This document shows, piece after piece, positions 1-6,675 of a DNA stretch of 7,231 nucleotides. Every line of letters starts with the position of its first letter. Within the stretch, counting starts at the first letter, position 1. The stretch comes from Ferrimicrobium sp. GTDB taxonomy: Bacteria; Actinomycetota; Acidimicrobiia; Acidimicrobiales; Acidimicrobiaceae. The DNA lies in NCBI GenBank assembly GCA_027365375.1, contig DAHXNM010000144.1, positions 1-7,231 on the forward strand. Direction: 5' to 3'. The notes beneath the pieces are model-generated. The model worked only from the letters and a program-made list of their open reading frames with translations. It was not told the origin of the DNA and searched no databases. Both the position numbers and the translations under genes were made by a program.

Positions 1-117
1 CACGACAACCGCCGCCACCAGTGCGACCACCACAACAATCAACCAGTTGCGCAAGCCATGGTGCTTTCGCGCTGATTTGGACTCGGAAGCCGCCCCGTCA
101 ACAGCCTGTTCAGTCAT
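1..117 (-). CDS. N-terminal part of a membrane-anchored protein, cut by window edge
   Basis: Only the first 39 codons are present. The protein starts with a polar stretch (MTEQAVDGAASESKSARKHH), then a short basic segment up to about residue 24 (GLRN), then an uninterrupted hydrophobic run rich in Val, Ala, Leu and Ile from residue 25 to the edge. This is the pattern of a signal anchor or uncleaved signal peptide, with the positive charges predicting a cytoplasmic N terminus. The ATG overlaps the pafA stop codon in the form ATGA, so translation is probably coupled to pafA and the gene belongs to the proteasome operon. In several actinobacteria an FKBP-type peptidyl-prolyl isomerase lies near pafA, but nothing visible here identifies the domain that follows the anchor, so function is left open. 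Confidence 0.7.
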   Translation of the reverse strand, partial: MTEQAVDGAASESKSARKHHGLRNWLIVVVVALVAAVVV

Positions 118-1487
118 AGTCCCGCAATCAACCTCTCCACACGGTCGTCGTAGGAAGCAAACGGATCCTTAAGCATCACAGTTCGTTGTGCTTGATCGTT
201 CAGCTTCAAGTGGACCCAATCTACGGTGTAATCGCGATGATGTGCCTTAGCTGCTGCTATGAACTCACCGCGCAACCGCGCACGTGTCGTTTGAGGAGGA
301 ACGTCTACAGCTCGCTTGATACGTTCCTCATCCACGAGTTCAACCGTCCTCCCGTGCTCAACAAGCTTGTAATAGACACTTCGACGACGGTTTATGTCGT
401 GGTACTGTAGGTCAAGCAGCGACACCTGCGGATGTGAAAGCGGCAACTCATGACGTGTCCGATACTCCTCAATCAGCCGATATTTGGTTACCCAGTCGAC
501 ACGGCCGTCGAGTTTGAGCGGATCGGTGCGCAGGAGCTCCAACGCCTCCCCCCACATCGAAAGAGCGCGCTCCTCATCAGGTGGTATCGAGTGATTAGAG
601 CAAAAGCGTTGTGCTCGCTCGTAATAGCTCTCTTGAATCTCGAGCGCCGTCATCTCTCTTCCATTGATCAATCGCACTCTCTTGGTAAGCGATTGATCAT
701 GAGAAATCTCTCTGATGGCTCGGATAGGATTCTCCATAGAGAGATCGCGTAGAACAACATCATGCTCAAGCAGACGCAAGACCAACGACATCGCGCCTAC
801 TTTTAGGAAGGTTGCCCATTGTGACATGTTGGAATCGCCGACAATCACGTGCAGGCGGCGGAAACGTTCCGCATCGGCATGAGGCTCGTCACGGGTGTTG
901 ATGATAGGGCGCGACCGGGTTGTAGCTGAAGAGACTCCTTCCCAGATGTGCTCGGCTCGCTGCGAGAGAGTGTAGACCGGTCCACGGGAGGTCAAGAGAA
1001 CTTTGCCGGCTCCAGCATAGATCTGCCGTGTCACAAGGAAGGGGATAAGAACTTCTACTAGACGAGAGAGGTCATCGACACGCAGCGTCAAGAAATTTTC
1101 GTGGCATCCGTAGGAGTTGCCAGCGGAGTCCGTGTTGTTCTTCAAGAGATATACCGATCCCCGAATCCCCTCCTCGCGCATGCGCACCTCGGCCGAGTAG
1201 GCCAAGGATTCGAGGATCAACTCCCCCGCCTTGTCGTGACTGATGAGGTCATCAAGAGAATCGCACTCCGGTGTGGCATACTCCGGATGGCTACCTACAT
1301 CGAGATACAATCGCGCACCATTCTCGAGAAAGACATTGGAGGACCGCCCCCAACTCACCACCCGGCGGAACAGGTAACGCGCCACCTCATCGGGACTAAG
1401 ACGACGTTGACCTCGCAGGGTGCAGGTCACTCCGTACTCATTCTCGATTCCGAAGATTCTCCGATCCAGCTCGCCGACCCTACTCAA
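114..1487 (-). CDS. pafA: Pup--protein ligase PafA
   Basis: PafA uses ATP to phosphorylate the C-terminal Glu of Pup and joins it by an isopeptide bond to substrate lysines in the cytoplasm. The 457-residue protein matches the family length (about 450) and can be aligned end to end with M. tuberculosis PafA from memory. The N-terminal GIENEYG motif carries the metal-binding Glu (E15), and LYLDVGSHPEY carries the catalytic Asp (D63). KNNTD (116-120), GNSYGCHEN (123-131) and RPIINTRDEPH (193-203) build the glutamine-synthetase-like active site. The C-terminal domain has the TTRARLRGEF and VDWVHLKLND blocks. The Dop-specific loop after the first strand is absent, which separates it from Dop. The start must be TTG at 1487: an in-frame TGA lies directly upstream (1490-1488), and no ATG, GTG or TTG follows before the catalytic Glu. 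GGTGA at 1498-1494 is a plausible ribosome binding site. The start overlaps the prcA stop by four bases. Confidence 0.97.
   Translation of the reverse strand: MSRVGELDRRIFGIENEYGVTCTLRGQRRLSPDEVARYLFRRVVSWGRSSNVFLENGARLYLDVGSHPEYATPECDSLDDLISHDKAGELILESLAYSAEVRMREEGIRGSVYLLKNNTDSAGNSYGCHENFLTLRVDDLSRLVEVLIPFLVTRQIYAGAGKVLLTSRGPVYTLSQRAEHIWEGVSSATTRSRPIINTRDEPHADAERFRRLHVIVGDSNMSQWATFLKVGAMSLVLRLLEHDVVLRDLSMENPIRAIREISHDQSLTKRVRLINGREMTALEIQESYYERAQRFCSNHSIPPDEERALSMWGEALELLRTDPLKLDGRVDWVTKYRLIEEYRTRHELPLSHPQVSLLDLQYHDINRRRSVYYKLVEHGRTVELVDEERIKRAVDVPPQTTRARLRGEFIAAAKAHHRDYTVDWVHLKLNDQAQRTVMLKDPFASYDDRVERLIAGL
880..912. repeat. 33-nt segment of pafA identical to dop (copy 1)
   Basis: These 33 bases in the pafA region for RPIINTRDEPH are identical to 4046-4078 in dop, covering ten complete codons with no synonymous difference. 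The flanking RRLHVI codons and the GNSYGCHEN codons differ at many third positions between the two genes. Confidence 0.9.
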
Positions 1488-2170
1488 TCAACTTCACCCA
1501 ACAGGCTTTGCAACTCGCCACTAACAATCCTTCTAAAAGTCCGCCGCTCCCCACTCTCCTCGAGCACTGCAACCTCTAGGTCTTGGTAGACAAGAGGGTA
1601 ATCCTCCCCTCCAAGAGCAGCGACGCAGGCTTGAAGCGTCTCCTGTAGACCCCTAACCTCGCGATAGCTTCCCTCGAAGCGCTCTGCAATCGTGTCAGAA
1701 TCGCCACCGATCACAGCGAACTTCTGTTCATCAACCACAGTGCCGTCGTAGAGGATGTGGAACAACTGCGCCTCCTTGCCAGCGGTACCTAGCTCAGCGA
1801 CGAGTATCTCCACCTCGAGTGGCTTTACCTCATGAGTAAAGACCTGACCGAGATATTGCGCATAGAGATTTGCGAGACTTCGTGCATCCACATCATCGCG
1901 AGCATAGGCGAAACCCTTCGTGTCGGCATGGCGTATCCCGGCGACTCGCAACTGGTCGAACTCGTTGTACTTACCAACGCCAGCAAAGGCGATACGATCA
2001 TAGATCTCAGATACCTTGTGAAGCGACCGTGATGGATTCTCCGCACACAACAAAATTCCGGTCTCATAGACCGCACCAATCAGTGCGCGTCCGCGTGCGA
2101 TTCCTTTACGTGCGTAATCAGCACGATCCTTCATCATCTGCTCTGGAGCAACGTAGAACGGCATGCTCAT
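1484..2170 (-). CDS. prcA: Proteasome subunit alpha PrcA
   Basis: PrcA forms the two outer heptameric rings of the 20S proteasome, gates the pore and docks the Mpa/ARC ATPase. The 228-residue protein begins MSMPFYVAPEQMMKDRADYA and continues KGIARG, which is the gating N terminus and H0 helix region of actinobacterial alpha subunits. AENPSRSLHKVSEIYDRIAF and GKYNEFDQLRVAGIRHADT follow, then YAQYLGQVFT and LEVAVLEESGERRTFRRI near the end. It is non-catalytic, as expected, with no N-terminal Thr-processing site. It is somewhat shorter than the 248-residue M. tuberculosis protein, mostly by lacking the long C-terminal tail. The ATG overlaps the prcB stop as ATGA and has a strong GAGGAGG site 8 nt upstream, which fits production in equal amounts with PrcB. 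Confidence 0.97.
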   Translation of the reverse strand: MSMPFYVAPEQMMKDRADYARKGIARGRALIGAVYETGILLCAENPSRSLHKVSEIYDRIAFAGVGKYNEFDQLRVAGIRHADTKGFAYARDDVDARSLANLYAQYLGQVFTHEVKPLEVEILVAELGTAGKEAQLFHILYDGTVVDEQKFAVIGGDSDTIAERFEGSYREVRGLQETLQACVAALGGEDYPLVYQDLEVAVLEESGERRTFRRIVSGELQSLLGEVD

Positions 2171-2982
2171 TCTGGGTGCCTCCTCGTCGTAAGCTCCGTC
2201 TCGAGTTCTCGAGCAAGCTCAATAAGCTCTTCGTCTGCCACTCGCTGATATCCTGATTCGTCGATCACACCTATTACTGGGAAAATTCCGCGCAGGAGAT
2301 CGGGACCACCGGTGGCAGAATCCTCTTGGGCCGCCTCGAAGAGTGCCTTGGTCACCAGACGCACCATGTCATCGCGACTCATCCCCGGACGAAACCCCAG
2401 GCGAAGCGTCGCTCTAGCGTCGCGTCCTCCCGAGCCAGTCGCCGCGAACGCCTCCTCCTCATACTTGCCGCCAGCTATATCGTAGGTAAAGATCCGCCCC
2501 TGACTTCGATGGAGATCCCATCCTGCAAAGAGTGGAACCACCGCCAATCCCTGCATTGCCATACCAAGATTCCCACGAATCATCTGAGCGAGCTGGTTGG
2601 CCTTCCCCTCGAGCGAGAGCACTGAGCCCTCAACCTTCTCGTAGTGTTCAAGCTGAACCTGAAACAGACGGACCATCTCGATCGCAGGTCCGGCTGCTCC
2701 CGCAATAGCTACAGCTGAGAAGCGATCAGCAGGAAAGACCTTCTCTATTGTACGGTTCGCGATGATATTTCCCTCTGTTGCCCGGCGATCGCCAGCTATG
2801 ACTACACCGTCACGAAACCGTGCAGCGGCGATCGTAGTCCCATGTGGAACTCCACCCACGGGGCTAGAGGCCCCCTGTGGTTGCCCACCCCGAGTGCCAC
2901 TCTCATCGAGGAGCCCCAGCAACCCGACAAAATCGGGACCTGGATCCCGCACTACATCAAACAATGGCAACGCCAACGCCAA
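2167..2982 (-). CDS. prcB: Proteasome subunit beta PrcB (catalytic, with propeptide)
   Basis: PrcB is the N-terminal-nucleophile threonine protease forming the inner rings of the 20S core. Residues 1-48 are a propeptide ending HG, and self-cleavage before T49 exposes the catalytic Thr in TTIAAARFRDG. In mature numbering the other active-site residues are present: Asp17 in GDRR (residue 65), Lys33 in IEKVF (residue 81), the GSGG turn, and the DSATGGPDLLRGIFP block near the C terminus. Length (271) is close to the family norm. The start is uncertain within a few codons, because TTG codons occur at 2982, 2976, 2970 and 2964 and there is no ATG. The GAGAGG at 2991-2986 is only 3 nt from the first TTG but 9 nt from the second, so 2976 (269 residues) may be the true start. 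A stop codon at 3006-3004 limits extension upstream. Confidence 0.96.
   Translation of the reverse strand: MALALPLFDVVRDPGPDFVGLLGLLDESGTRGGQPQGASSPVGGVPHGTTIAAARFRDGVVIAGDRRATEGNIIANRTIEKVFPADRFSAVAIAGAAGPAIEMVRLFQVQLEHYEKVEGSVLSLEGKANQLAQMIRGNLGMAMQGLAVVPLFAGWDLHRSQGRIFTYDIAGGKYEEEAFAATGSGGRDARATLRLGFRPGMSRDDMVRLVTKALFEAAQEDSATGGPDLLRGIFPVIGVIDESGYQRVADEELIELARELETELTTRRHPE
2179..2185 (-). promoter_or_regulatory. Ribosome binding site of prcA
   Basis: GAGGAGG inside the 3' end of prcB, 8 nt before the prcA ATG. It is strong for a gene whose start already overlaps the upstream stop, so prcA is served by both coupling and independent initiation. Confidence 0.85.
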
Positions 2983-2985
2983 CCG

Positions 2986-2991
2986 CCTCTC
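2986..2991 (-). promoter_or_regulatory. Ribosome binding site of prcB, bears on start choice
   Basis: GAGAGG lies 3 nt before the TTG at 2982 and 9 nt before the TTG at 2976. The spacing favours the second TTG as the real start of prcB. Confidence 0.6.
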
Positions 2992-3011
2992 TACTCTCGC
3001 GCCTCAAGCGT

Positions 3012-3206
3012 CTACTGTCCACCCTTTTGTACGTAGTTACGAACAAACTCCTCAGCATTATCCTCAAGAACCTCATCGATCTCGTCAAGGATGTCATCAA
3101 GTTCAGCCTTCAGCTGATCAGAGCGCTCAGCCGACGGCGCGACCTCCTCTTCCGTGACCTCTTCACGGTTCGGTGACGATTTTCGCACCTGTTCACGTTC
3201 AGCCAT
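3012..3206 (-). CDS. pup: Prokaryotic ubiquitin-like protein Pup
   Basis: Pup is the small, largely disordered tag that is linked to proteins to send them to the proteasome. The 64-residue protein has the usual length and layout. A charged variable N-terminal half (the part threaded into the ATPase) is followed by the conserved acidic helical region from about residue 30 (DILDEIDEVLEDNAEEFVRN) that binds the coiled coils of Mpa/ARC. It ends YVQKGGQ. The terminal Gln means that Dop must deamidate it before PafA can use it, consistent with dop directly upstream. It contains three lysines (K9, K33, K61), and K61 matches the position of a self-modification site known in the mycobacterial protein. 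The ATG is preceded by GAGGTGG and lies 31 nt after dop and 29 nt before prcB. Confidence 0.97.
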   Translation of the reverse strand: MAEREQVRKSSPNREEVTEEEVAPSAERSDQLKAELDDILDEIDEVLEDNAEEFVRNYVQKGGQ

Positions 3207-3210
3207 ACAT

Positions 3211-3217
3211 CCACCTC
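3211..3217 (-). promoter_or_regulatory. Ribosome binding site of pup
   Basis: GAGGTGG, 4 nt before the pup ATG. The GAGG core alone is 7 nt away, a normal distance. An out-of-frame ATG at 3210 lies between the site and the true start. Confidence 0.75.
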
Positions 3218-3237
3218 ATCTTTGCACTTTATCCTAG

Positions 3238-4731
3238 TTATGAACCTAATGCCTCGACCAGCTCTGCGGCACTCTTAACGCGACGCAGAAGTTCGCCAAC
3301 ATGACCCTCCGTACCCCGCAACGGGTCCATCATGGGAACCCGTCGCAATGGGTCGGTCCCAAGGTCAAAAATAATTGAGTCCCAGTTCGCCGCGGCAATT
3401 GACCCCGGGAATCTTGCTAAACAGGTACCACGAAAGTAAGCACGTGTATCTGGGGGAGGATTGCTAACCGCAGCCTTGACATCCGCATCGTCGAGGATCC
3501 GTCGCATCGGCAACCGACGAAAAAGCGACTTCTCTGGCCTCATGTCGTGATACTGGAGATCGATCGCCGCTAGCCTTGGATCTTGCTTGTCTGCACCATG
3601 ACGTTGCTGGTACCCCTGCACCACTTGCCACTTGGCCACCCAATCTAAGCTATCCGCCAGCGTCATAGGATCATGCTCGAGTGCGGCCAGGACTCGCTCC
3701 CACTCTCGAAGAAGAGCTGGACCATCGGTATCATTGCCTAGGTAACCCATACCGTAGTGCTCAGCGTGGTCAAGGGCATGCTCAAGGTAGGCCTGCTGAA
3801 TCTCGAGAGCTCGCAGACGACGACCATCCCGAAGCAGAACCGTCCCCGCAAGAGTAGGATCCCAAGAGATCTCACGTAAGGATGTAACCGGATCGGCCAA
3901 CTCGATCTTCAGATCCTGTAGGAATCCATCTTCAATCATGGCCAGCACGATCGCGGTTAAGCCAAGCTTCAACCATGTCGAGGTCTCCGACAGGTTCGCG
4001 TCTCCCAAGATCACATGCAGACGACGAAAGCGTTGCCCATCGGAGTGAGGCTCGTCACGGGTGTTGATGATAGGGCGCTTCAACGTCGTCTCAAGGCCAA
4101 CCTCCTCCTCAAAAAAGTCCGCACGCTGTGAAAGCTGGAATGCTACCTTCGAACTCGCCTTGCCTGGAAACTCAGAACCAACCTTCCCGGCTCCTATGAT
4201 GATCTGCCTAGTTGCGAAAAAAGGTACGAGTTCACCTACGATCTTTTGGAAAGGAACCTCTCTGTCAACAAGATAATTTTCATGACAGCCATAAGAGTTA
4301 CCCTTGCGATCAGAGTTGTTCTTGTAGACCACGATCTCCTGACCAGACGGGAGCATCCGCTTAGCGTTAGCCATAGCACGGATAACCACCTCTTCGCCCG
4401 CTTTGTCATAGAGGAGGGCTTGCGATGGGGAGATGCACTCCGGCGACGAATACTCCGGGTGAGCATGATCAACGTAGAGGCGCGCTCCGTTAGTCAACAC
4501 CGCATTCACCAGATGAGTGTCGAGTTCGATGCCTGAACCTCCTTCAAGTGCAAACCCACGTGCATCTACCCCTGGCGATTCGTCTACAAAGTCCCACTCC
4601 ACACGATCGGCCAGCGAAGAAAGGTAGGCATTGATCAGCGTGGATGACGTCGTGATCGGGTTGGCGTCCGGTGCTCCGGCGACAACAATTCCGTATTCAG
4701 TCTCTATGCCGAGCACTTTTGGTATTGGCAT
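3238..4731 (-). CDS. dop: Pup deamidase/depupylase Dop
   Basis: Dop converts the C-terminal Gln of Pup to Glu and also cleaves Pup from tagged proteins, using ATP as a cofactor. At 497 residues it has the family length. It shares the glutamine-synthetase-like fold with PafA: GIETEYG with the metal-binding Glu (E10), RLYVDHAHPEYSSPE with the catalytic Asp (D88), KNNSD (137-141), GNSYGCHEN (144-152) and RPIINTRDEPH (219-229). Between the first helix and the Asp motif it carries an insertion (roughly residues 45-72, SPGVDARGFALEGGSGIELD) that PafA lacks. This is the Dop loop, and it justifies calling this paralogue dop rather than pafA. The C-terminal domain has RAYFRG and ANWDSIIFDLG. The ATG has an excellent ribosome binding site (AAAGGAGGA) close upstream. 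It is separated from mpa by 50 nt and from pup by 31 nt. Confidence 0.97.
   Translation of the reverse strand: MPIPKVLGIETEYGIVVAGAPDANPITTSSTLINAYLSSLADRVEWDFVDESPGVDARGFALEGGSGIELDTHLVNAVLTNGARLYVDHAHPEYSSPECISPSQALLYDKAGEEVVIRAMANAKRMLPSGQEIVVYKNNSDRKGNSYGCHENYLVDREVPFQKIVGELVPFFATRQIIIGAGKVGSEFPGKASSKVAFQLSQRADFFEEEVGLETTLKRPIINTRDEPHSDGQRFRRLHVILGDANLSETSTWLKLGLTAIVLAMIEDGFLQDLKIELADPVTSLREISWDPTLAGTVLLRDGRRLRALEIQQAYLEHALDHAEHYGMGYLGNDTDGPALLREWERVLAALEHDPMTLADSLDWVAKWQVVQGYQQRHGADKQDPRLAAIDLQYHDMRPEKSLFRRLPMRRILDDADVKAAVSNPPPDTRAYFRGTCLARFPGSIAAANWDSIIFDLGTDPLRRVPMMDPLRGTEGHVGELLRRVKSAAELVEALGS
4046..4078. repeat. 33-nt segment of dop identical to pafA (copy 2)
   Basis: Second copy of the direct repeat at 880-912, in the same reading frame, in the dop region for RPIINTRDEPH. 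The two copies lie about 3.2 kb apart in direct orientation, so recombination between them would remove or duplicate pup, prcB and prcA with parts of the two enzymes. Confidence 0.9.
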
Positions 4732-4734
4732 CGC

Positions 4735-4743
4735 TCCTCCTTT
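4735..4743 (-). promoter_or_regulatory. Ribosome binding site of dop
   Basis: AAAGGAGGA with 3 nt to the dop ATG is a near-perfect complement of the 16S rRNA tail and supports the chosen start. Confidence 0.85.
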
Positions 4744-4748
4744 GACTC

Positions 4749-4781
4749 AACCCTATATCCAACCTTTACAGAATTAGGGTT
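4749..4781 (-). repeat. Intercistronic inverted repeat between mpa and dop
   Basis: The bases directly after the mpa stop codon (4781-4775, AACCCTA in the sense strand) are the exact reverse complement of 4755-4749 (TAGGGTT), with a 19-nt spacer. The dop ribosome binding site starts just after the second arm. In RNA this could form a hairpin that blocks RNases or tunes dop expression relative to mpa. There is no T-run behind it, so it is not an ordinary intrinsic terminator. Confidence 0.4.
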
Positions 4782-6530
4782 CTACAGATACTGCCCGGTG
4801 GCTACTCGCTCTATAGCGCGCCCTCCTTCTGAACCCTCCTCCTGTGACAAGAGGATTCGCATAAACACAATTCGCTCCCCCTTCTTACCAGAGATCTTTG
4901 CCCAATCATCCGGGTTGGTCGTGTTCGGAAGGTCTTCATGTTCTTTGAACTCTTTTGCAATCGACACCAGTAGGTCCTCTTGGCTGATACCCGGAGGGTC
5001 CCCTGCGATCTCGCGCTTGATAGCCAGCTTCTTGGCACGTCGCACGATATTCTCAATCATCGCCCCAGATGAGAAATCCTTGAAGTAAAGTATCTCCTTT
5101 TCACCGTTCTGATAGGTGACCTCAAGGAACCGATTGGCATCTACCGCTGCGTACATCGTCTCGACGGTCGTCTCAATCATCCGCCTGACCGCCAACTCGG
5201 CATCACCGTTTCCGAGACGGTCAACCTCGTTCTTGTCTATCGGTAGATCATGGGTAAGGTAACGCGAGAATATCTGATTCGCCGCCTTCATGTCTGGACG
5301 CTGGATCTTGATTTTAACATCCAACCTGCCCGGTCTAAGGATAGCAGGGTCGATCAGATCTTCGCGATTGGAGGCGCCAATCACAATAACATTGCGTAAC
5401 GTCTCCACCCCGTCGATCTCCGCAAGCAACTGCGGCACAACCGTTGACTCCATGTCCGAACTAATACCGCTCCCTCGCGTTCGGAAAAGAGAGTCCATCT
5501 CATCGAAGAAGACTATTACCGGCATGCCCTCCTCTGCCTTCTCTCTAGCACGTTGGAAAATCAACCTGATCTGACGCTCGGTCTCACCGACGTACTTGTT
5601 GAGAAGTTCAGGGCCCTTCACGTTCAGGAAGTAACTCTTCACGCTTCGACCGGAGGTCTGCTCAATCTTCTTTGCTAACGAATTTGCCACAGCCTTGGCG
5701 ATCAGGGTCTTACCACAACCAGGAGGACCATAGAGCAAGATGCCCTTAGGCGCAGGCAAGCGATAGTTAGAAAATAAATCCCGATATAGAAATGGCAACT
5801 CTACCGCGTCTTGGATCTCCTCGATCTGGCGGTCAAGTCCACCGATGTCAGAGTAACTGATGTCTGGCACCTCTTCAAGGGCGAGCTCCTCCACCTCTGG
5901 CTTAGGTAGCAGCTCAAGTACCATCGAAGAGCGTGGATCGACCATAACGCTATCGCCCACGCGAATCCGGCTCTCTCGCAAGACCGCACTCAAGAGGGCT
6001 ACACGTTCATCGTCTCCACGTCCTACAACAATGACACGTTCGCCGTCGTCCAGAACATCCTTGACCATAGCAACCTCGCCGCTTCGGTCATGTTCGCGCA
6101 CCCCGATGACCGCGAAGGACTCGTTAAGTGTTACCTCTTGTCCATGCCTAAGTTCTGCCTGGGAGATGTCGGGGTGAACAGCCACCTTCATCTTGCGCCC
6201 AGACGAGAAGATATCTACGGTCTCATCATCGTTAGTACCGATAAAAACTCCATAGGCAGCAGGAGGTTGCGTTAGCTTCTCGACCTCCTCGCGTAGGTTG
6301 CCTATGTGCTCTCTAGCCTGCTGCAACGTGAACGTCAACTTCTCGTTCTTTGCCTGAAGCTGCGCGAGGGCGCCTGATACTGCGAGAAGTTTCTCCTCCA
6401 GAGCACGCTCACGCGAGGGCGCGTCACTCATCCGACGCCTAAGCTCTTGAATCTCAAGTTGAAGCGCATCAACCGTCTGTCGCTCTTGTGCCGTCAACTC
6501 TTCCTCGTTAGGATCTCTGCGATCGACCAT
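4782..6530 (-). CDS. mpa: Proteasome-associated AAA ATPase (Mpa/ARC)
   Basis: This hexameric ATPase recognises pupylated proteins, unfolds them and translocates them into the 20S core. Domains seen in 582 residues: an N-terminal coiled coil at about 13-88 (binds Pup), tandem OB folds at about 92-208, then one AAA+ module. Walker A is GPPGCGKT (268-275). Walker B is VIVFFDEMD with D343 and E344. The pore-loop YVG is at 313-315, sensor-1 Asn at 388 in IGASN, and the arginine fingers R399 and R402 are in LRPGR. The C terminus ends TGQYL, the conserved tail whose penultimate Tyr docks between alpha subunits. I chose the ATG at 6530, because AAGGAGG at 6541-6535 sits 4 nt from it. A GTG directly before it (6533) would be 1 nt from that site and add only one residue. 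It is the first gene of the operon. Confidence 0.97.
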   Translation of the reverse strand: MVDRRDPNEEELTAQERQTVDALQLEIQELRRRMSDAPSRERALEEKLLAVSGALAQLQAKNEKLTFTLQQAREHIGNLREEVEKLTQPPAAYGVFIGTNDDETVDIFSSGRKMKVAVHPDISQAELRHGQEVTLNESFAVIGVREHDRSGEVAMVKDVLDDGERVIVVGRGDDERVALLSAVLRESRIRVGDSVMVDPRSSMVLELLPKPEVEELALEEVPDISYSDIGGLDRQIEEIQDAVELPFLYRDLFSNYRLPAPKGILLYGPPGCGKTLIAKAVANSLAKKIEQTSGRSVKSYFLNVKGPELLNKYVGETERQIRLIFQRAREKAEEGMPVIVFFDEMDSLFRTRGSGISSDMESTVVPQLLAEIDGVETLRNVIVIGASNREDLIDPAILRPGRLDVKIKIQRPDMKAANQIFSRYLTHDLPIDKNEVDRLGNGDAELAVRRMIETTVETMYAAVDANRFLEVTYQNGEKEILYFKDFSSGAMIENIVRRAKKLAIKREIAGDPPGISQEDLLVSIAKEFKEHEDLPNTTNPDDWAKISGKKGERIVFMRILLSQEEGSEGGRAIERVATGQYL

Positions 6531-6534
6531 CACG

Positions 6535-6541
6535 CCTCCTT
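6535..6541 (-). promoter_or_regulatory. Ribosome binding site of mpa, decides the start
   Basis: AAGGAGG lies 4 nt from the ATG at 6530 and only 1 nt from the GTG at 6533, so the ATG is the likelier start. Confidence 0.8.
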
Positions 6542-6559
6542 CCTTTCTTCACGCTACCC

Positions 6560-6585
6560 GAGTGGTGGCGAAATTAGAACCACTC
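6560..6585. promoter_or_regulatory. Inverted repeat enclosing a possible -10 box upstream of mpa
   Basis: GAGTGGT (6560-6566) and ACCACTC (6579-6585) are perfect 7-bp inverted arms with a 12-bp spacer, 30 bp upstream of the mpa ATG. The spacer holds TCTAAT on the minus strand (6578-6573), five of six matches to a sigma-70 -10 box, which would start the operon transcript around 6566. No convincing -35 box lies at the right distance. The spacing of the arms suits a dimeric regulator acting as an operator, but it could also be a hairpin in a longer leader. The repeat is directly visible; the function is inferred. Confidence 0.4.
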
Positions 6586-6599
6586 TCAGGCGACTACAC

Positions 6600-6629
6600 T
6601 TGATGCTGTTCTTCATAGCAAAATATTAC
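6600..6629 (+). promoter_or_regulatory. Weak candidate promoter for the ferredoxin gene
   Basis: TTGATG (6600-6605) is followed after 17-18 nt by ATATTA/TATTAC (6623-6629), inside the most AT-rich part of the divergent intergenic region. Both boxes deviate from consensus and the assignment is a guess from spacing. Confidence 0.3.
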
Positions 6630-6675
6630 AGAACATAACGTGGCGCAGCTTGCTCCGAAATAGCGACCTAAATGG

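Noticed and set aside
1101..1589. Plus-strand open frame of 162 codons
   Set aside because: It lies antisense to pafA and the end of prcA, both clearly coding on the other strand. The translation is low-complexity and unlike any known family.
1870..2256. Plus-strand open frame of 128 codons
   Set aside because: Antisense shadow of prcA and prcB with an Arg/His-rich translation.
2762..3157. Plus-strand open frame of 131 codons
   Set aside because: It lies antisense to prcB and pup. It is rich in Pro, Ser and Arg as expected for the shadow of a coding strand, with no ribosome binding site.
5860..6177. Plus-strand open frame of 105 codons
   Set aside because: Antisense shadow of the mpa OB-fold region; the translation is a Ser/Thr/Arg-rich low-complexity string.
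6531..6533. GTG as start of mpa
   Set aside because: Only 1 nt from the ribosome binding site; the adjacent ATG has better spacing.
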